This document shows, one piece after another, positions 23,377 through 31,262 of a stretch of 36,321 nt of DNA. The notes under the pieces were generated by a model, which saw nothing but the letters and a program-made list of their open reading frames with translations, was not told the origin of the DNA and made no database searches. Numbering within the stretch: the first letter of the stretch is position 1; every line of letters begins with the position of its first letter. The DNA comes from an uncultured Eubacteriales bacterium (GTDB lineage Bacteria; Bacillota; Clostridia; Christensenellales; CAG-314). Both the position numbers and the translations under genes were made by a program. The DNA is taken from assembly GCA_900546875.1 (NCBI GenBank), contig URET01000013.1, forward strand, positions 1-36,321, in the 5' to 3' direction.

Positions 23377-24306
23377 TCAGCGGCTTTCATTCATTCTGCC
23401 GTAAAGCTTTTTCAGGGGATTTATGAAACACGCGCATACATACTGCGAAAACAAAGCTCCCAGGCTGAGCAGCAACATATCCACGGCAAAAAACATGCCG
23501 AAAACGGCAAATGCACGTTCATAGAAGCTGTTCAGAGGGACAAAAAGCATGACTTCGATACCGCTGTCTTCCGCGTATGATACAAAGTACTTGCCGTCCT
23601 CTGTTCTTCCTTCTCCCTGCGGGAAATATTGCTTGAATGTCTCCGAATCGGTGACTAATCCGTCTTTCACGAGGAAACCGACGCCGGATTCTCCGAAGCT
23701 TATATAAGAAAGCTTGGCGTCATAAAGAGTTTCCGAAAGAATGTCCGCAGAGATTATCCCGACGGCTTCGTTTTCGCTGTAGATTTTATACATGCAGGAG
23801 ATAACTCCTTTTTCGGAGTTATATCTTGTATGGTTGTAATACTGAGCGGAGGCTTTTTTTCTCACCGAAACCAAGCTTCTTTCATCTGAAAGCATAAATT
23901 TTTCGAAATCCTCGTCCTCCCTCAACTGATTGAGAGAAGGCGGCGAACCTACTCCCGCCGAATAAGCCGTATAACCGTTATAGCCGTAAAGCACGGCTCC
24001 GTCCACCTTCACGGCATAATTGCAGATGCCGTCCAGAACGGAAATGATATCCCATGCCGTACCGCCCGTGAGCACCCTTTCCAGGGAATCGTTTTTAGAA
24101 GCGTTTTCCACTATCCCCATAACGGCGGAAAAATAAGCCTGACACCCCTTGACACCGCTGTATGCGTTGTCTTCGGTCCTTTCGGCCTGTGCTTCGTAAA
24201 GGTTGCTTACGATCACGCAAAAGGATATGATGCTGACCGACAGTACAAAAATCAAAATAACCGTAAAAATACTGCCGAATATTTTCTTTCTCAGCTTTCC
24301 GAACAT
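23377..24306 (-). CDS. Kinase-less membrane sensor (Cache-like domain, truncated after HAMP start)
   Basis: This 309-residue membrane protein has one transmembrane segment at about 12-33, an extracytoplasmic region of ~230 residues resembling the Cache-type sensor regions of YesM-like kinases, and a second segment at about 268-290. It then ends 15-20 residues later in FINPLKKLYGRMNESR, which is the beginning of a HAMP helix. No histidine-kinase domain follows in any frame, and a strong terminator lies immediately after the stop, so the protein is complete as transcribed. It may be an evolved co-sensor for the kinase encoded just upstream, or the remains of a second kinase. The start ATG has GGAG 10 bases upstream. 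Function is inferred from architecture and position only. Confidence 0.8.
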   Translation of the reverse strand: MFGKLRKKIFGSIFTVILIFVLSVSIISFCVIVSNLYEAQAERTEDNAYSGVKGCQAYFSAVMGIVENASKNDSLERVLTGGTAWDIISVLDGICNYAVKVDGAVLYGYNGYTAYSAGVGSPPSLNQLREDEDFEKFMLSDERSLVSVRKKASAQYYNHTRYNSEKGVISCMYKIYSENEAVGIISADILSETLYDAKLSYISFGESGVGFLVKDGLVTDSETFKQYFPQGEGRTEDGKYFVSYAEDSGIEVMLFVPLNSFYERAFAVFGMFFAVDMLLLSLGALFSQYVCACFINPLKKLYGRMNESR

Positions 24307-24535
24307 TTGACTTATTCTCCGAATCCCGATCCTTTGAGTTATTTATCCGCAGGAGAGGGTAATATATATGCAATCATTTTTTAATGATCTATGAGCCTCG
24401 TGTACGCGTTTGCTTTACGTTCGATTCTTTTCTTGCGGTATGCACGAAAACAGCCCCGACTCCGGCATGAGCGCACCGTCATAAGGTGCGCTTTCATTAA
24501 CTTGCTCCCCGGCAGGGGATCACGCGCTCAAAATG
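24307..24535. other. Intergenic gap with two hairpins between kinase and sensor genes
   Basis: This 229-bp gap contains GCGCACC/GGTGCGC (24471-24491, 7-nt loop), 45 bp after the kinase stop, and an AT-rich palindrome ATCATT-TTTT-AATGAT (24373-24388) upstream of the sensor gene. Neither has a T-tract on the minus strand, so they are not clear terminators; they might uncouple expression of the sensor from the kinase. I see no good promoter for the sensor gene. Confidence 0.4.
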
Positions 24536-26212
24536 TCACATCCTTTTTTTAATGATGACCGTTACGGTGGTGCCCTCGCCTTTGCGGGATGATACTTTGA
24601 GTCCGCAGTCGTCGCCGTACTCCAGTCTTATACGTTCGTTTACGTTATAAAGGCCGTAGCCGCCGCGGGTATTGGCGGGTTTTCTGAAAGGGAAATCCTC
24701 CGGGACGTCGAATCCGCAGCCGTTGTCCGTGACGTCTATTTCTATATATTCGCCGGAGCTTCTTGCCGTAATGGAAATGATCCCGAGTTCTTCTTTTCCT
24801 TCGAAGCCGTGTTTGATACAATTCTCCACTATAGGCTGGAGCACAAGTTTCAGTATTTTGTATTCGCCTATGCCGTCGGGAAGGGTACATTCGTAGCTTA
24901 TCGTATCGGGGAACCTGACTTTTTCTATTTCGAGAAAGTGCTCGATAATTTCGGTTTCCTCTTTTATATATATAAATTTATCGCCTTTATGAAGGCTCAG
25001 TCTGAAGAATTTGGCAAGGTCGATCACGGGTTTTTCAATTTCCGGCTGTTTTTTTATTTTTGCCAACCACGCTATGGCGTCGAGGGTATTATAAAGGAAA
25101 TGCGGATTTATTTGCATTTGTAGTGCGTCCATTTCGAGTTTGCGCTGATTTTCCATATTTTCCTTGTTAACTTCCATGAGCTGATACAACCTGCTGAGCA
25201 TTTCGTCATAATTCTTCTCAAGTTCATAAAGCTCGTCGCCGGCGCCGCCTATATGGAAAATCCCCTTCCCGGTTTCAAAATTGACCGACGCTATTTTCCC
25301 CGAAAGTTCGTTTAGAGGCGCCACGGTGGCACGGGATATACGAAGCGCAAATATAAAAGATATAAGAAAACATACCCCGGCTATTCCCACAAGTATCCAG
25401 CTCAGGACCGTATAGCCGTGCGTAAGGATACCGTAATCAAGTATGCTGAGAAGGTACCAGCCCAAAGAGTAGTTTGAAGCGCACGACGTAACGGCCACAA
25501 GCGAATCCTTGCCGTTCAGGTCTTCTCTCACTATACTGCCGTTTTCAAGAGGATATCTCGACGTTTCCATTATGGTTTTGCCCACGTCGGAGCTTTCGGA
25601 GTCTCCGAGGATACCGTAATCCGAATTTATGAGCATGGTCTTGCCTTCCCCGAATTTGACGTCGGCACATATGGAGTTCAGTACATCGATAGAAAGATAA
25701 AAAACTATACACCCCTCCTGAGGCAAGAGCGAACTCTGAAAACGTCTGCCGATTTCTATATATCCCGCTTCCGCATTCGCCTCTCCGCAGTAGAGGATGG
25801 AGTTTCCGTTTGTTATTTCGCTCAAAAAAAGTTTTCCGGGCTCATCGAAGCTTTCTTCGCTCATAAAAGAATCCTCCCCCAATCTGAGAAACACGTTCAC
25901 ATAGTCATGGGAAAGCGAAGCCTCCGAAAGCATACCGAGAAATATCTGCTTTTTTCCTTCGTAGGAGGTTTCCTGTCCGTAAGCCGGAAGGAAAAGACTT
26001 TTTGTCATACGGGTGTAACCGTAATTGACCTCGTTGAGGATATCGGTAATCTGAGAATTCATGGAGTCGTGGGTATTCATCACGTCGTCATTTATATACT
26101 CGCGCGCGAAAATATTGGCAGCCGCCTGGACCGCCGCAAGCATTATCAGCAGAAGCACCGTCAAAATTGTTAAAAAAATAGCCGTTATTTTATTATTAAG
26201 ACTTCTTTTCAT
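24536..26212 (-). CDS. YesM-like sensor histidine kinase (HisKA_7TM-independent, His_kinase type)
   Basis: The 558-residue membrane kinase has transmembrane segments at about 8-30 and 267-290, an extracytoplasmic ligand-sensing region between them, a HAMP linker (ALRISRATVAPLNELSGKI), and the YesM-type phosphoacceptor motif QMQINPHFLYNTLDAI with His371. The ATPase domain follows (LQPIVENCIKHGF N-box, DNGCGFD, GYGLYNVNERI). The most family-like start is the ATG at 26212, which overlaps the response-regulator stop by 17 bases; earlier in-frame starts at 26227 and 26254 are possible. Kinases of this group usually sense extracellular sugars or their transport and phosphorylate an AraC-type response regulator, which is the gene immediately upstream. 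Confidence 0.93.
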   Translation of the reverse strand: MKRSLNNKITAIFLTILTVLLLIMLAAVQAAANIFAREYINDDVMNTHDSMNSQITDILNEVNYGYTRMTKSLFLPAYGQETSYEGKKQIFLGMLSEASLSHDYVNVFLRLGEDSFMSEESFDEPGKLFLSEITNGNSILYCGEANAEAGYIEIGRRFQSSLLPQEGCIVFYLSIDVLNSICADVKFGEGKTMLINSDYGILGDSESSDVGKTIMETSRYPLENGSIVREDLNGKDSLVAVTSCASNYSLGWYLLSILDYGILTHGYTVLSWILVGIAGVCFLISFIFALRISRATVAPLNELSGKIASVNFETGKGIFHIGGAGDELYELEKNYDEMLSRLYQLMEVNKENMENQRKLEMDALQMQINPHFLYNTLDAIAWLAKIKKQPEIEKPVIDLAKFFRLSLHKGDKFIYIKEETEIIEHFLEIEKVRFPDTISYECTLPDGIGEYKILKLVLQPIVENCIKHGFEGKEELGIISITARSSGEYIEIDVTDNGCGFDVPEDFPFRKPANTRGGYGLYNVNERIRLEYGDDCGLKVSSRKGEGTTVTVIIKKRM

Positions 26213-27443
26213 TGTGTTTTCTGACATACTCGCTCGGCGTACATCCCTCCGCACGGCGGAATACCTGTCCGAAATACTTCATATCGAGGTATCCCACCAT
26301 TTCGGCGATCTCATAAACTCTGTGTTTCTGTTCAAGCAAAAGCCTCTTTGCCATCATTATACGGTATTCGGTAAGACAGGTATTGAAAGTTTTGCCGAGT
26401 TCGTCCTTGAAAAGATGCATCAGATAGCTCTCGGAAACATACAAAGCGTCCGCGACCGTTTTTATTTTCAGCTCGTTGTCGCTGTAGTGCTCCGCGATAT
26501 ACTGCATTGCGTCCACCACGTGTCTTTTATACATTTTCAGATTTTCTTTAGCCTGATCGGCTATATAAACGCTGTTTATGGCGTAAAGCTTGTTGGACGC
26601 TATGAATTTTGCGGTGCCGAAAGCGGAATGGATGTCCTCGAACCTGCCGAATTGTCCGCTCAGTCCGATGGAAAGCACCACATTGCTTAATTTTTCGTAA
26701 TTTCTGAGCGTTTCGGTAAGCTTTTTTTCAAGAGCGTCCACATCCACGAAATCCGTCGCAAAAGCAACACGGATCTGTCCCGTGGAATAAAACATCCTGT
26801 GGTTCGAAAGCAGAGAAACGATCTCCTCCCGAATGATACTCAACGCCTTTTCCACGTTTTCTTCGCTTTCCGACTCGTTACCCGCCGTGGAAACATCTGC
26901 CTTGCAGTATATCACTATTCCCTTTTCCAGAAGCGGCATATCGTAAAGCGTGAATTTCTGTTTTATTCCCCCGTCGGAAACGCCGTGGAAAACATCATCC
27001 GCAAGCTTGTTTTTTATTATCGGGATACTCACGTGTATATCGGATATATACATATCCATGACTCTTCTTTTTTTCAGTTTTTCTCTCGCCTTTACGACAA
27101 TATCTATCAGTTCGTCATTGTCTATGGGCTTAAGAAGATACTTGAATACGCCTCTTTCCAGCGTCCCCTTTGCATACTCGAAGTCGTTATAACCCGAAAG
27201 CATAATTATTATCCCGTCATAATTGCGTTCGTAAAGCGCCTCAACAAGCTGAAGACCGTTCATTACGGGCATTTTGATATCACTTATGATAATGTCGGGA
27301 TGGTGAAGCTCGATTTTCTCCAGTCCGACTTTGCCGTTCTGCGCGGTATCCACGATCTCGATATCGTATTTATTCCAGTCGATGGTTTCGGTTATGCCCG
27401 TCCTTACAAGATATTCGTCGTCAACCACTATCATTTTGTACAT
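26196..27443 (-). CDS. YesN-like response regulator (REC plus AraC-type DNA-binding domain)
   Basis: This 415-residue cytoplasmic regulator has an N-terminal receiver domain with acidic pocket VVDDE (7-11), phosphoacceptor Asp55 (IIISDIKMP) and the conserved KP of LLKPID. A ~170-residue middle region follows. The C-terminal AraC domain (about 315-415) has two helix-turn-helix units, including IKTVADALYVSESYLMHLF and YEIAEMVGYLDMKYFGQVF. AGGTGA precedes the ATG. It is the first gene of the operon with the kinase. AraC-type response regulators usually activate nearby sugar-transport operons by binding direct repeats next to -35, which matches the sites found upstream of three genes in this window. 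Confidence 0.94.
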   Translation of the reverse strand: MYKMIVVDDEYLVRTGITETIDWNKYDIEIVDTAQNGKVGLEKIELHHPDIIISDIKMPVMNGLQLVEALYERNYDGIIIMLSGYNDFEYAKGTLERGVFKYLLKPIDNDELIDIVVKAREKLKKRRVMDMYISDIHVSIPIIKNKLADDVFHGVSDGGIKQKFTLYDMPLLEKGIVIYCKADVSTAGNESESEENVEKALSIIREEIVSLLSNHRMFYSTGQIRVAFATDFVDVDALEKKLTETLRNYEKLSNVVLSIGLSGQFGRFEDIHSAFGTAKFIASNKLYAINSVYIADQAKENLKMYKRHVVDAMQYIAEHYSDNELKIKTVADALYVSESYLMHLFKDELGKTFNTCLTEYRIMMAKRLLLEQKHRVYEIAEMVGYLDMKYFGQVFRRAEGCTPSEYVRKHNEKKS

Positions 27444-27540
27444 AATCGTTCACCTTTTTGTAACCGGAGCCCTGCTCCGAGCCGTTACGCCCGAAAAGGA
27501 ACAATCCTTATCATCCGTGCGCCGAAAAGAGGAGGAGCGT

Positions 27541-28080
27541 CTGTCTGAAAACACACTGTTCCTTATTTACTCTGTTGTATCTGCATGAAAATTATCGCCC
27601 GTATCCTGAAACCTGCGCGTCTAGGGTCAGCCGGATGTCACGGAACAAAACGCGGCAGACTTCCTCGCTTTCCCTGAAGCCGAAAGGCGCCCGCCCCTTC
27701 CGGGTCCGTCCGGAGGAGCGTCTGTCTGAAAACAAACCGTCCCTTATTTACTCTGCCATATCAGCATGAAAATTACGCCCGTATCCTGAAACCTGCGCGT
27801 CTGCGGTCAGCCGGATGTCACGGAACAAAACGCGGCAGACTTCCTCGCTTTCCCTGAAGCCGAAAGGCGCCCGCCCCTTCCGGGTCCGTCCGGAGGAGCG
27901 TCTGTCTGAAAACAAACCGTCCCTTATTTACTCTGCCATATCAGCATGAAAATTACGCCCGTATCCTGAAACCTGCGCGTCTGCGGTCAGCCGGATGTCA
28001 CGGAACAAAACGCGGCGGCCTTCATCGCTTTCCCTGAAGCCGAACGGCGCCCGCCCCTTCCGGGATCCGTTCGGTCCCGG
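27541..28080. repeat. Three tandem 180-bp repeats upstream of the regulator operon
   Basis: Units begin near 27541, 27722 and 27902. Bases 27601-27780 and 27781-27960 differ at only about two positions, so the duplication is recent or homogenised; the last unit diverges after CGCGGC near 28014. Each unit has a short open frame starting ATGTCACGG on the plus strand and ending at GCATGA, but without a ribosome binding site. The block occupies most of the 880-bp gap between the response regulator and the 967-residue protein. A small hairpin GGAGC-AGG-GCTCC (27464-27476) lies in the response-regulator leader; I see no clear promoter there. Confidence 0.88.
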
Positions 28081-28254
28081 AAAAAATACTTTTCGGAAGC
28101 GGCTGAATACGGCAGAAATATATGCGATTCGTCCGTGTGTTCCGGGCTGCTTCCGTTCTCTCGCCTGTCCCCGACGCTTCGGTTTCCGTGCTTTTTATTT
28201 ATTATACAACAGCACAGACGATATATCAAGGCAAGTTTTTATTTTCGGAAACGC

Positions 28255-28291
28255 AAAAAGCCCCATGCGGCAGTAAACCGCAAGGGGCTTT
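28255..28291. terminator. Strong intrinsic terminator after the 967-residue protein gene
   Basis: AAAGCCCC(A)TGCGG pairs with CCGCA(A)GGGGCTTT around a 6-nt loop at 28257-28291. On the minus strand it is followed by TTTTTG. It ends the surface-protein operon about 35 bp after the stop codon, and its T-ends would allow function on both strands. Confidence 0.9.
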
Positions 28292-28326
28292 ATATCAATG
28301 TTTTTTATTGCCCGATACCTTTCCGA

Positions 28327-31230
28327 TCAGGAATTTTTTTTGTTTTTCTTCTTAACGACGTAGAATATTATCACAGCGGCAACGATCAGCACAAGCCCGA
28401 TCACGATATAAAGTCCTGCGCCGGGGCCTTCGGTCTGAGCGGGGCCGTCGGGATCTTCGGGTTCGTTTTCCGAGGGCATATCTTTTCCGCATATATCACA
28501 CTTGCCGTCGTTGTCCTCATCCACGTGCTCCGTGCACTCGGGTATTTCCGCATCGGACACGACTATCGAGAAAACTTGTTCGTCTGAATTGCCCGCTTCG
28601 TCCGTTGCGATCACTTTCACGCTGTATGTTCCCGCTTTTTCAGGGGTAAATTTTCCGTTTGTTATTATTATGGTCTCACTGCCTAAAGTTACTTCGAATT
28701 CTATAGAAACTTCGCCGCCGTAGTTATCCTCGGCAGAGGCGGAAATGTTTATTTCCTCACCTACTGTTCCGGAAGAAGGAATATTGCCCGTGATCTCGGG
28801 AGCCGAGTCGTCGTTTTCGGGAAGCACTATTATTTCGCTGTTCTCCGCATAAGAAGCAAACTTCACGGAAGTTATCCTGAGCACGTCGCCTGCTGCGGCA
28901 AATTCATTATGGATGTGGATATCACCCACGGTTCCCGTGATGCCCGACTTTTCAAGGTCGATAACGAGTGTCTGCGCTCCGCTGACGGGGAAAGTATTTC
29001 CGTTCTCGTCTCTAAGAGTACCCTGATCATTTTCCGTAATCCAGTAAGTTCCGATACCGGCAAATTCAAAACGAAGCAAAGAAATGTCTCCTTCCACTTC
29101 CACTACCATAAATTGATTGCCTGCGGCGGAAGCGCCGTTGATATAACCGATATAAGCGTATCCGGGAGCCGCTGCAGTGAATTCTCTGCCGGCAAAATCT
29201 TCCGCAAGGACCTCTTCAGTATACTGCATCTCTTCGGGTGCATAATCAATGTACCTTATGGACTCTATTATGAGCTGAGCTCCGCCCGCAACGCCCGTTG
29301 CATGGATATGCATGTTTTCAAGAGCACCGGTAATACCCGATTTTTCAAAGTCTATGGTGTAGACCTGATTCTCGGCGGAAAGCACCGGCATGAATCTCCC
29401 GTATACATCATAGAAAGTACCGGAGTCGTTGTTCACGAACCATACCGTGGAACCGCCCATTTCGATACGCACTTCGTTGAGCGTATAACCTTCGCTTCCT
29501 CTCATGACGATTTCCATACCGTCATGCACAGCGCCGTCGAGGTCCATGCCACCGAGATAGCAGTAGTCGCTGCCGTCGCTCACATTGAGAGTCATGGCTT
29601 CGGAAAGAATATTTTCCGAGTAGTTCATTTCGGGAGTGACGGGGTGCACATAGTATATTTCATCAATGAGCATCTGACCTGCTCCTCCGAAGTAAACGTC
29701 CACGCCGGAGATATACCTTTCACCGAAGGTAAGTTCGAGGTCAACTATAAGATACTGATATCCGTTATTCCCTTCGTACGGGTTGATATCCGAAACGGAT
29801 GACAACGCTATTCCCGCATAGCACTCTGCCGCGTATTTGATACCTACGCCGACGTCTCCGTCAGTGGTAAGAACGTCGAAACGGAATTCGTTCAAAGTAG
29901 CGCCGTCGGTAAGCTTATACTTGAATACAAGGTATCTTCTGCCTTCGCTGGCAACTTTGGAACGGATCTTCATGTTCACATATGATTGTCCCTGAGCGTC
30001 AAGCACGAGGTGACCGTTTGTAATGGCGCAGTTTTCGGCAGAATAGGAAAGTATATAATCGCAGTTGAAAGGAGCGCAGTCCTCTACGGCTTTATCATAG
30101 TCGGCGCCGGCAGTAAGATACTCGAAGCCGAACTGTGTCATATAGGCAATGGAGCTGACGTCAAGCTGAGGGAAGCTTTCATCGGGCTTAAGGTCTTCCA
30201 TATTCGTGAAGAAAGCACCCGACACAAGCGCCTGCCCTCCTTCAACGGAAACGCATACACCTTTTATATTTACCATGCCCAGACTTTCAAGACTGATGAC
30301 CGCATTCTGAAAACCGCTTCCGACTGCAGCAAGAGGAGTACCGTTGAGGTCCGTGAGATCGCTCCAGGCTTTGGCTTCGCCCGTTTCGCCGTTTTCATTC
30401 ACGGGAGCTACCGTGATATTCCCGCTGCCCGCTATGCTGAGCACTATAGCGGAATAGGCGCCGTCGAGGTTATTTGCCGAAGAAGCGTCGCTTGCAATGA
30501 CTTTGGAATCGGTAAAGCTGTAGCACGCGGGATAATCCCTGTAGGTCCCGCTTTCGCTCTGATACCACCAGCTTTCATTCACATTGTCGAAATTAAGCAC
30601 TACGGTTTCCGAAGCCCCGGCGGTAACGAATATCCTGCGGATGTCAAGACTGCCGCCCGCGGAAGTTTCAGCGGCAAAAAGATGGAAACCGAGCATGGCG
30701 TCCGGAACTGTGGAATCAAAAGCAGCGCCGTTTACCCTGATATCCGTCTGAGTAAAGTCTATCGTGAGCGTGGACCACTCGCTGCCGATATCTTCGCCGG
30801 CAGAAAAGGTTATACCGCCGATCATGTCCTCGTCACTGAGAAGATAACTGTTTTCCGCAGCAGCTGCATCGCTGTCCGAAATACGAAGCCCGATCATGAT
30901 GTCGCTGAGCTTTACGCTTTCGTCCGGGCTCCTGAGCTCGATATTAAGAGTTTCGAAGCCGGCGCTTATTTTGGGACTGCCGATCTTGAATATCGGTTCG
31001 ATAACGTCGTCGCACTGACCCTCAGCCCACACTATGCTTCTGTAAGCAGCCTGTGAGCCGCTGCCTTTACCGTTATCGAGAAGTCTGTCAAAGGCCTGAT
31101 TATATTCTCTCGTCTGCGGAACAGCCTCTTCGGCTACGGCAACGGAATTTGCAGCAGCTGCCGTAAGAAGAACGATAAGCATGAAAGCCATCATAAACAA
31201 GCGAGAAAACTTTGTTACATTCTTTTTCAT
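28327..31230 (-). CDS. Membrane-anchored modular surface protein, possible glycan binder
   Basis: I do not recognise a named family for this 967-residue protein. It has a signal peptide (1-34), then several beta-rich modules. Modules at about 541-663 and 671-795 are clear internal repeats sharing YxIxDxEKSGITG...HIH and a final SIxY/SVKF strand. A bacterial Ig-like domain (about 808-892, ENDDSAPEITG to FSIVVSD) follows. A Cys/Asp-rich knot ECTEHVDEDNDGKCDICG (898-915) leads to a Pro/Glu spacer, a transmembrane helix (939-959) and a KKKNKK tail. No catalytic motif is visible. It begins 33 bp after the 861-residue protein with a CGGAGGG site and so is probably co-transcribed with it. A role in holding polysaccharide at the cell surface is inferred from modules and context. 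Confidence 0.75.
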   Translation of the reverse strand: MKKNVTKFSRLFMMAFMLIVLLTAAAANSVAVAEEAVPQTREYNQAFDRLLDNGKGSGSQAAYRSIVWAEGQCDDVIEPIFKIGSPKISAGFETLNIELRSPDESVKLSDIMIGLRISDSDAAAAENSYLLSDEDMIGGITFSAGEDIGSEWSTLTIDFTQTDIRVNGAAFDSTVPDAMLGFHLFAAETSAGGSLDIRRIFVTAGASETVVLNFDNVNESWWYQSESGTYRDYPACYSFTDSKVIASDASSANNLDGAYSAIVLSIAGSGNITVAPVNENGETGEAKAWSDLTDLNGTPLAAVGSGFQNAVISLESLGMVNIKGVCVSVEGGQALVSGAFFTNMEDLKPDESFPQLDVSSIAYMTQFGFEYLTAGADYDKAVEDCAPFNCDYILSYSAENCAITNGHLVLDAQGQSYVNMKIRSKVASEGRRYLVFKYKLTDGATLNEFRFDVLTTDGDVGVGIKYAAECYAGIALSSVSDINPYEGNNGYQYLIVDLELTFGERYISGVDVYFGGAGQMLIDEIYYVHPVTPEMNYSENILSEAMTLNVSDGSDYCYLGGMDLDGAVHDGMEIVMRGSEGYTLNEVRIEMGGSTVWFVNNDSGTFYDVYGRFMPVLSAENQVYTIDFEKSGITGALENMHIHATGVAGGAQLIIESIRYIDYAPEEMQYTEEVLAEDFAGREFTAAAPGYAYIGYINGASAAGNQFMVVEVEGDISLLRFEFAGIGTYWITENDQGTLRDENGNTFPVSGAQTLVIDLEKSGITGTVGDIHIHNEFAAAGDVLRITSVKFASYAENSEIIVLPENDDSAPEITGNIPSSGTVGEEINISASAEDNYGGEVSIEFEVTLGSETIIITNGKFTPEKAGTYSVKVIATDEAGNSDEQVFSIVVSDAEIPECTEHVDEDNDGKCDICGKDMPSENEPEDPDGPAQTEGPGAGLYIVIGLVLIVAAVIIFYVVKKKNKKNS

Positions 31231-31262
31231 GTGTACCCTCCGTTAATTATGATCTGTGAATA

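Noticed and set aside
22823..23580. Repeated 150-codon frames in the 197-bp repeats
   Set aside because: Open only because the unit lacks stops in one frame; no ribosome binding site, and the frame runs into the antisense of the sensor gene.
24471..24491. GC-rich hairpin after the kinase gene as a terminator
   Set aside because: No T-tract follows on the minus strand, and the sensor gene downstream is more simply read as part of the same operon.
28909..31056. Long plus-strand frames opposite the 967-residue protein gene
   Set aside because: Composition shadows of a real gene with signal peptide, internal repeats and anchor; the products look random.
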